Of a stretch of DNA of 64,000 bases, positions 41,054 to 51,157 are shown one piece after another. Location of the stretch: positions 62,001 to 126,000 of the forward strand of contig WNNJ02000891.1 in assembly GCA_012934845.2 (NCBI GenBank), in the 5' to 3' direction. The number at the start of each line of letters is the position of its first letter. The first letter of the stretch is position 1. This stretch comes from Pomphorhynchus laevis. Lineage: Eukaryota > Acanthocephala > Palaeacanthocephala > Echinorhynchida > Pomphorhynchidae. The notes beneath the pieces are model-generated. The model ran no database searches, was not told the origin of the DNA, and worked only from the letters and a program-made list of their open reading frames with translations. A program made the translations under genes and the position numbers.

Positions 41054-41554
41054 TTAATGAATAAGATAACCGTTCCTGGCTCTGCGGAGTGTTGCATTAA
41101 TCCAACAACCAGTTCTGTCGTTGAAATCTCCTAGTACCATGTCATAGCCGCCATCAATTATCCCATCCAGGAGATCACGGTTCTTGTGAATCTCTCCTGG
41201 ACGAATATAGACGTTGGCTAGACTGAGGCGTTTACCGTTCTTGACGAGTGTTATAACTAAACAAGACAGGGCAGGACACGAGTAGTTCAAAATGAGGGAG
41301 GATCTTAAGGAGCATTTAACTAAGGTCAAGAGTCCTTGAGAAGAAGATGAGTGAGGAGGGGTTATATACGGAGTATAGTGGGAATAAATGTGCTTAGGGA
41401 TAAATCGAGTAATGTCCTGGGGGAGACGGATAGACCGCGTCTCCTGAAGGACTATAACATCCGCGTCTCTACCAAATAGAAGCCTTAGGGCAGAAGCACC
41501 TCCCGAATTCCACTGAAGAATATTCAGTGAAAAAGGCTCGGGCTTACTCACCAT
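41054..41554 (-). pseudogene. Apurinic-like endonuclease of the I/R1-like element, C-terminal half deleted
   Basis: FSLNILQWNSGGASALRLLF, DVIVLQETRSIRL (catalytic Glu kept) and YDMVLGDFNDRTGCW (catalytic D-x-N kept) are present. The rest of the domain up to the S-D-H motif is missing before the RT ORF starts at 40999, so the enzyme cannot be active. Confidence 0.75.
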
Positions 41555-41587
41555 TGTGATAGATTAGTTGGAACGGGAGAAGCCAAC

Positions 41588-42775
41588 CTAGACAGAGCCA
41601 GGAGTGGGAGGGTTGCCCTTCCCACCACTAGCTCTATCATGGGTTAGTCCTCCCTGGGCAATATCTTCATCTCCCAGGCCATAAAGGAGCTTACCAATCT
41701 TAATAGGTGGGACGGTCCGGGCGGAAGCTCCCCTCTTCTTGGATTTCGGAATATCGGCAGCTGCCGGAATCGAAGGAGCTGCAAGGAACGCTCCCAGCAG
41801 GGGTGCCATCATTTGCTGAATTTGAGAGAGAATTGTTTTCTTAGTAGTATCTAAGAGATAAAGAATATCTTTATTGGACATTCTGTCAATAGTATTTGAA
41901 TCAGAAGTAACTTTGGAAAAAGTCTTGTTTGATGGTGAAGCGGAAATGTGTCGGTTCCTATATTCTTTGAATAAGCGACAACGACGGGACCACGCAGGGT
42001 GGTCTCCGCCACAATTGTTGCAATGAGGATTAACGACACATCTGTCATCACTCAGCAGGGAGGAACACATAGTATTCGAGCACACCCCACATCTTTTTTC
42101 TTCCTTGCAAGTGGAGGCCCGATGCCCCCACTTATGGCAACAGTTACAATGCGGAAAAGTCCAGCTATTGGATTCAATCAACGTAAATCGAATATTGTAA
42201 CCCATAAAAGGGTTTAAGGAATTTGAACATAGAATATGACCATTATCAAGGTCGCACGTGGCAAAAGCCACAGGTAGAGCCTCACCCGATTTGGAACGTA
42301 GAGGTCTGACAGAGGATAGTTTGTAAATCTTCTTAAGCTGTTCCAAATCAGCAGATTCCAAAAATGAGGGAAAGTTATTCATTTTTAGTGTTGCCTGAAT
42401 TGGCTTGAGATCTAGAGTCCCTAATTGGGACAAAAATTTTTCAAAGTATTTCTGGTATGCCCTCATCAGGTCGTGAGTGGCGAATGAGACTCTTATAGAA
42501 TTAGTTAGAATTTTTAAATTGTTAAATACTACACTCCCAGGGCAGTCAAGCACAAAGTTTCTCAAAAATATATTGAATAAATGATGTTTTTCCACTGGCT
42601 TGCTCGAAGTAATAAATGCCAGATTATGTAGCTTTTGTATAGGGGCAAGTTCCCTTTTTTCAGAATCAACAATCAAAAAGTCACTTACTTGCTCAGTTGA
42701 ACCAGAATTAACTATTGAAAGTACCTTGAATTCCTTGTTGCAATCCAGAGTAAGTCCGTTGTTCCCCGGGAACAT
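41588..42775 (-). CDS. ORF1 (Gag-like, CCHC zinc knuckles) of the I/R1-like element, 395 aa
   Basis: The Gag-like N-terminal half has no recognisable motif. Near residues 220-275 are zinc knuckles: CNCCHKWGHRASTC (C-x2-C-x4-H-x4-C), an imperfect middle one and CNNCGGDHPAWSRRC. These bind element RNA in I/R1/Jockey ORF1 proteins. A lysine/arginine-rich stretch (KSKKRGASARTVPPIKIGK) is near the C-terminus. ORF1 stops at 41588, 34 bp before the endonuclease ORF, the usual order. It appears intact. Confidence 0.8.
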   Translation of the reverse strand: MFPGNNGLTLDCNKEFKVLSIVNSGSTEQVSDFLIVDSEKRELAPIQKLHNLAFITSSKPVEKHHLFNIFLRNFVLDCPGSVVFNNLKILTNSIRVSFATHDLMRAYQKYFEKFLSQLGTLDLKPIQATLKMNNFPSFLESADLEQLKKIYKLSSVRPLRSKSGEALPVAFATCDLDNGHILCSNSLNPFMGYNIRFTLIESNSWTFPHCNCCHKWGHRASTCKEEKRCGVCSNTMCSSLLSDDRCVVNPHCNNCGGDHPAWSRRCRLFKEYRNRHISASPSNKTFSKVTSDSNTIDRMSNKDILYLLDTTKKTILSQIQQMMAPLLGAFLAAPSIPAAADIPKSKKRGASARTVPPIKIGKLLYGLGDEDIAQGGLTHDRASGGKGNPPTPGSV

Positions 42776-43094
42776 TTGAGTGTCTTGCAGTTTAAACTAG
42801 TTTTGAGCGTTTCGATGTAAAATGATGATTGGAAGCGCGCTGTTTTTGCTCTGCATCACTGGATTCTGCCAACTGATACAATTAAATTCCACCTTACAAT
42901 TACTTTTAATTCGTCAATTCATAAGAGGGTATAAAAAAGTTATTGTTTACAATAAGTTTGCAAAAAAGAAGCAAATGCAACAAATCACTTACTTGATTCA
43001 GCTTGTGAATTGGTATTTTGCACTGAATTTGACGAGCTTGATGGAGCTGGTTGTGCTGAAATGCTTGAATTATCCGATGTACGTAGACCAAATC

Positions 43095-43613
43095 AAACAC
43101 CTGTGCCTACTGAAATAATAACTATTACTAGGAAGGTGTTAAACTGGCAATAAGTATACTGGCGACTCGTTTTGGAATAGTTAATTTTTAAAGCAGAAAT
43201 ACTAAAGACAACTTTACTTACAAATTAGACTTTATTTTTAGTAATGTCATAGTTCTAATAAAATTATCCATATTGTATATTTGTACACAACATTGCTGGT
43301 TGTCACAGTGTCTGTTCTCGTTCTCATAGACAATAGCGACCCATTGTTCTTTAAAATACTCTGAGAACGAGAACATACACTGTAACTACCAACAATGTTG
43401 TGTAACAACCAGTAATGTTGTGTACAAATATACAACATGGATAATTCTGTTAGAACAAGAACGTTACAAAAAATAAACTCTAATTTGTAAGTAAAGTTGT
43501 CCCTAGTATTTCTGCTTTAAAATTAACTATTCCAAAAAAAGGTCACCAGTATACTTATTCCCAGTTTAACACCTTCCTAGTAATAGTTATAATTTCAATA
43601 TGCACAGGTGTTG
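43095..43613. repeat. Foldback element with inverted arms of about 230 bp
   Basis: The left arm 43095-43327 (aaacacctgtgcctactgaa ... tgttctcgttctca) and the right arm 43362-43613 are imperfect reverse complements with a loop of about 34 bp. Direct repeats of about 88 bp (42851-42940 and 43701-43790, starting tctgcatcactggatt) flank it at some distance. No ORF; probably a non-autonomous foldback/MITE-type DNA transposon. Confidence 0.7.
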
Positions 43614-43799
43614 GACTCTTCTATAATATTCCCGAACTCTTCTATAATATTTCAGTGTATGAAAATAAAGTTACCTTCAATCTCTTGTCACGACCTGACT
43701 CTGCATCACTGGATTAAGACAACTGATACAATTAAATTCCACCGTACATTTACTTTTAATTCGTCAATTCATAAAAGGGTATTTTAGCTGCTATACAAC

Positions 43800-44479
43800 G
43801 TCCAAAAAATTGCCAATAGACACATCTCTTTCTGCATCACAATGTCCTATTTCCGAATTCCTAACGATTTATAAACTTTTTGAATGTCTTGTTCTGGTTA
43901 CAGTTACTAACTACGTCTTTCATCCAATTTGCACACACATTTTCAGTGCTTATAAACTTTTTCGCAAGCTTTCAATTTTCTATAATGTGACTAAATTTTG
44001 TATAATGTGAAAATTTTCTATAATGTGAATCCTCACTCTATTGAAATTGAGTGTCATTTAGAACTTAGAATTTAATAATATAGAATTTTCCATATTGAGA
44101 AACTATAGAATTTATTTTAGTAGAGAGAACTAGCCACAATTTGTAGAAGAATATGTAACAACAGCTAAAACATTAAACAATGTGTATGCTCTAGTCTTTT
44201 TAAAGCCAACACGCTTCACAATTAACAATTAATAAACAATTAAATGAAAACACTTTCGTTTACATATACAAATTGTTAATTAAATGATGAATTTCGAACG
44301 TGTCTAATACTGATAATTATTAATCTCTATTAATAAAATCCTCAATATAAATTTAAATCCAATCTAAATATTCACCAATGTCATAATATTTAAAAAACAT
44401 TATTTAATGTCCGAATTGGTATCCAGTAATCCGCTCCAATGGTCCACTTTACAATTCAAACAGAACATCAATACTAATA
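43800..44479. other. A+T-rich spacer
   Basis: Nothing gene-like; the word tataatgtga occurs three times near 43980-44026. No recognised repeat otherwise. Confidence 0.4.
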
Positions 44480-44985
44480 AGTGAAGTTAACTACGACGTT
44501 GTTTACTATAGAATGCAATAAAGTCAGCATTCCACAAATGCATTCTTTATTTATTAGTGGAGAGAGTGAAATAGAAATTTTGTATTTTGTAATATATCAA
44601 AATTATTTAAAGGTAGGGACATCTAAATTTAGACAAATAAAAGGTGTTCCAATAGTAGCCCAATTATAGCTGACTTATTTTTATGCTTTATAGAATATGA
44701 ATTTGTTCATAACTGTTTATAAAATAAATCTAAATTATATAAAGATATGAAATATATGTTTCGATATATAGATTATATATGTGTATTTAACTCTAACAAT
44801 TTCTATTCAATAAGCGAATACATTTATCCAGGTAGTATCATTCTTAATAAAACCAATATTAATGATAAATAAGGTATATATCTAGATTTCGACATTAAAT
44901 TAACATTAATTAAAACTACTTTTAATTTATATCGTAAAGATGACATATTTAAATTTACGAGAAACATATGTTTGCATGAGCATTC
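44480..44985 (+). mobile_element. Penelope-like (Naiad-type) fragment
   Basis: Plus strand. YLKVGTSKFRQIKGVPIVAQ (altered motif B), then by nucleotide similarity the regions encoding the DD motif and the SKDD/YRKDDIFKF stretch (44925-44960). Joined directly at about 44985 to a lineage E fragment, within the word catgagcattcatg. Confidence 0.6.
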
Positions 44986-47060
44986 ATGTGCATTCTGGAG
45001 AGAACGATACCGGACAACGTTGCTAATATTCTATGCGGCGGAAAGATACTCGCATTTCTAAAGAAAAATGGTGCTATCCGTCCAATCTCGGTCGGATTTA
45101 CAATTCGCCGCATCGCTTCTAAATTGGCATGTCCATTCGCATCCGGTCGGCTCGCCAATCATTTTATCCCTATACAGCTGGGCGTCGGTACTCAGCGTGG
45201 AATCGAAGCAGCAATACATGCAGCTGACGTGTTCATGCGTGACATGAACGCGTTCTACTGCTTGAGCGAGATGCAATCATGCGCTACGTCGCTCGCGAAA
45301 TAACGCATATTTTACCGTTTGTTCGACTTTGTTACGACAACCAGATCGAGCTTTTATTCTGCAACAAACGTATTCTCTCGGCTTAAGGCGTCAGCAGGGC
45401 AACCCATTAGGCCCTGTACTATTTTGCATCACCGTCAACAACTTGGCACATAGTTTAAATTCAAGTCTGATCCTATGGTACCTCGACGATTGGCTCTTAG
45501 GTGTAGTCGTTGAGGTGGAAGACATGGTCTCCGACAACGGTGGAAAACATTCTGGCCGATATTCACAAAATTCAGGCTGACGGAGCCGAAATTGGATTAC
45601 AATCAAATTTCCAAAAGCGCGAGGTGATCACCGAAAGCTTGAACGTGATCCAGGCTATCGCGTGCAAGCTCACAGGGTGCAAGACTATTATACCTGAAGA
45701 CTCACGGCTTCTGGGTGCGCCGTTTAGCGCGCAAGCAATCATCGATCGCATTGAGCTACGCAGTTAATGAGCTTTATAACCACGGAATCCGGTTGACCGA
45801 ATTTAGCGCTCACGAAGCCTTCGTGATTTTGCGTAGTTCACTCAGCTTGCAAAAAAATTGGCTTCCTTCTTAGATGTACCCACTGCTACGGAAGTAAAAT
45901 ACTTCAACTTTTCAACACTGAAGTTCGAAGAATATTGAGCGAAATATTCAATGTGCCACTACATAACGAAGTCTGGAGGCAAGCGACCTTACCGATCCGT
46001 CTGGGAGGTCTCGGTGTTTGCCAGGCATTAGAGACTTCCCTTCCTGCGTTCGTTTCACCCATCAAGGACACCATGGAACTGGAGAGGATACTGCTACGGA
46101 ACTGTCCGGCGTTAACCCTTCGCCCTTCAGAATCTAACTGGGAAAATACCACAAATCAAAGAACGCGGAATATCAAACGACCATTAAATCGGATCAAATA
46201 TCTCAAATACAATGAATGGTCGAACACTACGAAGAGTGCCAACGTAGACTTGTCAACGAAGCACGGACAACTGAATCTCGTGCCCGACTCATCGCAGTAG
46301 CATCAAAGTTGTCCGGGTCGTTCCTTGAACCGCTGCCGATCACATCTGTCGGCACACAACTTGATGACCGATCGGTCATAACGCCGGAATCCTGTTGACC
46401 GAATTGAGCGCTCACGACGCCTTCGTGATTCTGCGTAGCTCAGTCAGCTATATCAATTCTATCGCAGTACCGTTGAGGCTCTGTTTTCAATGCTTTAAAC
46501 GGCATCGGTGTATCTGCGGAGTGTGGGTTCCGTGGGACAGTGTAAATGCCTTAGACTGCAACAGGTAACGTCTCGTCACCATCGACATGTGGTCAACGAG
46601 ATTTTGAGAATAGCTCTCGCTGACTCAGAATCGCTCTTCAGACTCGAAACGGTAGGCTTAGCGCGAGACGTTTGCAAACAACCTGATGGTGCGTATCTTA
46701 TGCTATGGGAAGCAGGCCGTATACTCGTTTGGGAATTCACTTGCCTGAACACCCTGGCAGCCAGTCATGTCGCACATGCGATGTCTTCTGCTAGCACTGT
46801 TGCAGCTTACGCGGATCAGCACAAACGAACCAAATACAGCTGCTTAGAGGATCGACAGTATTTATTCGTACCCATCACCATCGAAACACTTGGCGCAGTC
46901 GGTCCCTGCGCATCTGCGATTTTGAACTAGCTGGGTTCAAAGTTGAAGCGGACAACACGTGATAAACGCGTATTCAGCTGGCTTATGCAACGTATCAGCG
47001 CAGCCGTGCAACGAGGGAATGGGGCATCATTTTTGGAGTCAGCTGGAGATCCCTCCATAA
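44985..47060 (+). pseudogene. Lineage E retrotransposon, RT to 3' end, frameshifted
   Basis: 44986-45303: IPDNVANILCGGKILAFLKK, NGAIRPISVGFTIRRIASKL (fingers of the RT) and QLGVGTQRGIEAAIHAADVF. Next come QQGNPLGPVLFCITVNNLAH (motif B, 45390-45450) and ILWYLDDWLLG (motif C, 45473-45505). Motif A is disturbed. C-terminal: TLPIRLGGLGVCQALETSLP (45989-46050), ASKLSGSFLEPLPITSVGTQ (46300-46360), NEILRIALADSES, MLWEAGRILVWEFTCLNT (nuclease strand) and FVPITIETLGAVGPCA. The end is LMQRISAAVQRGNGASFLES (46984-47040). Several frameshifts; it is the most complete lineage E copy here and was used to place the others. Confidence 0.75.
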
Positions 47061-47079
47061 ACAACTATCTTATTAATTC

Positions 47080-47505
47080 ATATTCTATAAAGCTTGAAAA
47101 TAAAGGTGTTTTAAATATAGTTATTTAAAACATAATTTATTTAAACGGCGTTTTTGAGTTACAATGAATAAAAATAAAATGATCAGAGTAATTGCTCAAA
47201 ATCAAAAATTATTTTAAATGACCGATATTAATTATTTAGCCAAAAAAATTATTCTATTTGTACGAAACTTGAAAATGTTAAACTCTATAATAGCGCATTG
47301 TCAAACAGGTGCATAATTAAAATACAATTCATTATTAATACCATTCACACAGAGTAGTATCGTTTGAGAAATTAATAAATATTTATATTAAACAAAAACT
47401 GTAAATTTAGTAAAAAATAATTCAGCTATAATTTGGCTACTATTAATTGTAACACCTTTTATTTGTTACGATATGGATAATTTTAAAGTATATAGATACT
47501 TTTAA
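47080..47505 (+). repeat. Segmental duplication, copy 1
   Basis: Block A (47080-47335, ttcatattctataaagcttg ... atacaattcatta) and block B (47335-47505, taccattcacacagagtagt ... caccttttatttgttac) are adjacent here. In copy 2 (47726-48630) they are separated by an extra 480 bp or so. Confidence 0.75.
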
Positions 47506-47993
47506 ATCATTTTTGGAGTCAGCTGGAGATCCCTCCATAAACAACTATCTTATTATTTAATTCATATTTATTTCTTTGCACAAATGTTTTTTTGGAGAAT
47601 ATAAATTTAAAAATATAAAAAAATAATAATTTATAATAAATTATAAATAAATTTAGAATAAATTTATCGTCAATATTCATATCTGTATATAATTTAGATT
47701 TATTTTTTACACAGTTATGTACAAATTCATATTCTATAAAGCTTGAAAATAAAGGTGTTTTAAATATAGTTATTTAAAACATAATTTATTTAAACGGCGT
47801 TTTTGAGTTACAATGAATAAAAATAAAATGATCAGAGTAATTGCTCAAAATCAAAAATTATTTTAAATGACCGATATTAATTATTTAGCCAAAAAAATTA
47901 TTCTATTTGTACGAAGCTTGAAAATGTTAAACTCTATAATAGCGCATTGTCAAACAGGTGCATAATTAAAATACAATTCATTACAGAGGTTTT

Positions 47994-48178
47994 CATTATT
48001 ATAGATCACTTTTCCCATTATTATAGATCACTTTTCCTATTATTATAGATCACTTTTCCCATTATTATAGATCACTTTTCCCATTATTATAGATCATTTT
48101 TCCCATTATTATAGATCACTTTTCTCATTATTATAGATCACTTTTCCCATTATTATAGATCACTTTTCTCATTATTAT
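47994..48178 (+). repeat. 22-bp tandem repeat, eight units plus a partial one
   Basis: The unit is cattattatagatcacttttcc with single-base variants (tattatt, atcattt, ttttct). It ends about 30 bp before the helix-turn-helix ORF. Regular enough to serve as a multi-site binding region, but no function is shown. Confidence 0.9.
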
Positions 48179-48205
48179 TTTTATAGTTTAAAAAAATTAC
48201 CCCAT

Positions 48206-48532
48206 ATGGAATTCCTTTTTGATAAAGAAAGTGATGAATTAGAAAAAGAAGATAATGAAAACTCAATACCCAACGAGGGCGATCTATTGGAAAGAAAGAT
48301 AAAACAATCTATTACAAAGAATACAATAGAATGCTTTTTGGGTCTTCTAGGCAATAATTACAAAATAAAAGACATGGCCCCTGTGCTCAATCTTTCGATA
48401 GTTACTATAAGAAGGATATATAAAAGGTATCTTGCAGGGGATTACGTTGATTTATCAACATTTAAATACCATTCACACAGAGTAGTATCGTTTGAGAAAT
48501 TAATAAATATTTATATTAAACAAAAACTGTAA
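48206..48532 (+). CDS. Small helix-turn-helix-like ORF (108 aa), possibly a transposase N-terminal piece
   Basis: An acidic N-terminus (ESDELEKEDNENSI) is followed by ITKNTIECFLGLLGNNYKIK and DMAPVLNLSIVTIRRIYKRY. These look like two helices and a recognition helix, as in the N-terminal DNA-binding domain of Tc1/mariner or pogo-type transposases and other homeodomain-like proteins. No DDE catalytic domain follows. Its 3' half lies in block B of the duplication, so the corresponding end is also at 47335-47400. It may be a short exon or a relic of a DNA transposon. Function unknown. Confidence 0.4.
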   Translation: MEFLFDKESDELEKEDNENSIPNEGDLLERKIKQSITKNTIECFLGLLGNNYKIKDMAPVLNLSIVTIRRIYKRYLAGDYVDLSTFKYHSHRVVSFEKLINIYIKQKL

Positions 48533-48789
48533 ATTTAGTAAAAAATAATTCAGCTATAATTTGGCTACTATTAATTGTAACACCTTTTATTTGTTACGAT
48601 ATGGATAATTTTAAAGTATATAGATACTTTTAAATAATTTTGTTAACAAAATTATTCTCATTGGCATCATTCTCATTGGCATCAATAACCGTCTGCAAAC
48701 ACAATGCGTTAATACCTAACTACAATACTGCACATCCCCCCTCCCCTTCGATCAGATCCTCTCACAGCGAAGCAGATTACATCCATCTA

Positions 48790-49250
48790 TGGATAATAAG
48801 CTATTAGGTACAAGGTCAGAGCCAATATTCAGTAAGGGCAATGATATTTAGATGATGAGATGTCGCTATGATCTTCAATTTATCCATCTTATTGCGAATG
48901 CTTCGAACGTTCGAATATATAACTTTGAGCAAATTGTAGATTTTACGATAAGGCGCATTGGGTCTTATCCTACAATTCTCATAAATATTTTTAATATAGG
49001 GGGCCATCTCAATCGTGGACGACTCCGAACTACCCGAAAAATTACAATATGCATATCAGGTTCTCCAGATTCTATCAGAGCATTTAGCTCAGTCCGAGCA
49101 ATACGCCAGAGACAACGCTCAGCGAAAGACATATCTGTCAACAACCGAAATGGGGACAGCCTCAGTTTAGATCTGCGTTTAAACAACTCACGGATCACTG
49201 AAGATGTACAAAAGACAACTTTCATCAAACGAGAACGTTCTTCAAGATTA
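48790..49250 (-). mobile_element. CR1/Jockey-like fragment: ORF1 end and endonuclease start
   Basis: The minus strand at 49228-48965 reads FRLLTDMSFAERCLWRIART and ALIESGEPDMHIVIFRVVRS, the RRM tail of ORF1. Then 49007-48816 gives VIYSNVRSIRNKMDKLKIIA and HHLNIIALTEYWL, the first strands of an APE endonuclease. The rest is missing. A 3'-truncated piece like this is unusual for a LINE insertion and suggests a later deletion. Confidence 0.65.
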
Positions 49251-49840
49251 TTGCGACGGCCTACCCTAAATATCGCAATAGGGCGAACTTATGAAATATA
49301 GGGATCTTCAGCGAATATCTTTGCTTTACTTCAGTGAAGAAAAGTAACATGATTCTTTAAATGCTCTAAAATTGACATTTTCGATATTCTGAAAACAAAT
49401 TAGAGACTAACGATTTTAGTTTTATACAATGAAGTATATAACTCAGAGAACTACATTTTTTTTCTAAATTTATATCGTGACATTTGTTTATTAGAGTTAA
49501 ATACACATACAATCAATGTATCGAAACATATATTTTATATGAAGAAGAATCAATTAGAGAAGAACTACATACAATTACAACTATATTACTACGATTACTA
49601 CGATTACAACGTTTACAACGATTACATCGATTACAACATTTACTTCAACGATTAAAGAATTTAAAATTGTCTTGATTATAACAAGTTCTTACAATTTCAA
49701 ATTGAAATTTAAATCAAATTCCATTGATACCGCAATAAACGACATCTGTTGGTCGGATCCATTATTCAATAACGAATTTTCCGTTTGAAAAATTGATGGA
49801 AATTTGAATTCCATACAACATCACATTATATGACAAAAAT

Positions 49841-51086
49841 ATGACAAAGAAGACCAACAAGCAAGCGAAACACAACAATACAACAAAGTCGGTTGGGTAC
49901 GCAGATAATGAAGTGGCATGTGACTCTCACGGCTGCACGATATGGACCAAAGTAAGCTTCCCCTTAGACAGTTCTCAAACAATGACGAGTCGCAATTTCT
50001 ATTGTGGTTTCTGTGCAGCTCTTGCAATTGCAAATTTAAATAAGACTATTAACGATCTACGCTCACTAACCGAAGACACTGATAAACCATTACGATCAGA
50101 TATCCCTTATACATGTGAAGTATTCGAGCAAGATACAATACCTTCACTAGACAATGAAATCGCCCCGATCAACATAACGGCAACATCTGATACTTCAATA
50201 TTCCGGAAATCTACCCCTACTCGAGTTTGGACACGAGGACATGCAAGATCGCGAATCGTAAAGGCAACAACCCTTGAAACTTCCTTATCTAACCTTAAAT
50301 CCGATTTCCTGGATTCGTCAAATCTAGAGAATTCCATCATTTCTGACAAGGACACACAGAAACAAACATTCCATATCACTCAGAAAACACATCCAAGGCC
50401 GGAAACAAACACAGAAGCACCACATCACACATCACTCCCAGCTATTTTCTTGTCCTCAAACAACCTATAGTCTATATAAAATGGATGAAACACTCAAACA
50501 ACTAATACATCATACCAATTCCACTGTAAACAACACTGATAACCCCAATATACCTATTCTATCTGAGCCTAAACGACATAAACGCCGAACATTCGATCGG
50601 GATAAATGTTTCATCATTGTAAATTTAAATGAATCACCGAGTCCAAACAGTCTCATCCGGATTAAACATGATGTTGATTCAGTAAAGCAAGTTCTTTCAA
50701 CTGTTCTCCCAACAGAAATATCAGTCGAACAAAATAGACAGGTAATACACCTCTTTCGCATTGGGAAGAAACAAGATGGTACCAAACCAAGGCTTTTGAA
50801 AGTTGTTGTTGATAGCCCCGAGACTAGTAAGCAAATCATCAAGAATTCCTTTAAGTTAAGGGGCTCCAGTATCAGACTTCTACCTGACCTCAGCACTGAA
50901 GATAGAAACAGATTGAAATCTGCAAGGAAAGAGCTTCAACAAAGAATTCAAAACGGTGAAAAAAATCTAATTGTGAAAAATTTTCAAGTTGTGCGGCGAA
51001 GGGTAAATACGCGATTCAGCCTCGGAATCCGTCTAACCGTTCCATCGACACTCTCCGCCGCACAGATTCGTGCATCCACCACGTAA
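49841..51086 (+). CDS. ORF1 of a CR1-like retrotransposon, in two overlapping-frame parts
   Basis: The first part, 49841-50470 (209 aa), has a zinc-binding segment, VACDSHGCTIWTKV...NFYCGFCAALAIANLN, homologous to the middle segment of the ORF1 at 32740 but without a CXC motif; the rest is Ser/Thr-rich. The second part, 50481-51086 (201 aa), has FDRDKCFIIVNLNESPSP, VIHLFRIGKKQDGTKPRLLK and RLLPDLSTEDRNRLKSARKE, ending LIVKNFQVVRRRVN, the RRM and C-terminal domain of LINE ORF1. The two are in different frames 10 bp apart, so they are either separate ORFs or one ORF broken by a frameshift. The leader at 49560-49680 is rich in ttacaacga-like units and contains aaaattgtcttgatt. Confidence 0.7.
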
Positions 51087-51157
51087 ACATCAATCCAATT
51101 TCAACACCAACAGCGACACCACACCACTGCCGTTACTCTCAAAATAATATTTCCATC

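Larger units (their letters stand above)
47726..48630 (+). repeat. Segmental duplication, copy 2, with about 480 bp between its two blocks
   Basis: Same two blocks as 47080-47505. Between them (47986-48465) lie the 22-bp tandem repeat and most of the helix-turn-helix ORF. Copy 1 therefore either lost this piece or copy 2 gained it. Confidence 0.75.

Noticed and set aside
47994-48178. CRISPR array
   Set aside because: The 22-bp units are directly adjacent with no spacers, and the genome is eukaryotic.
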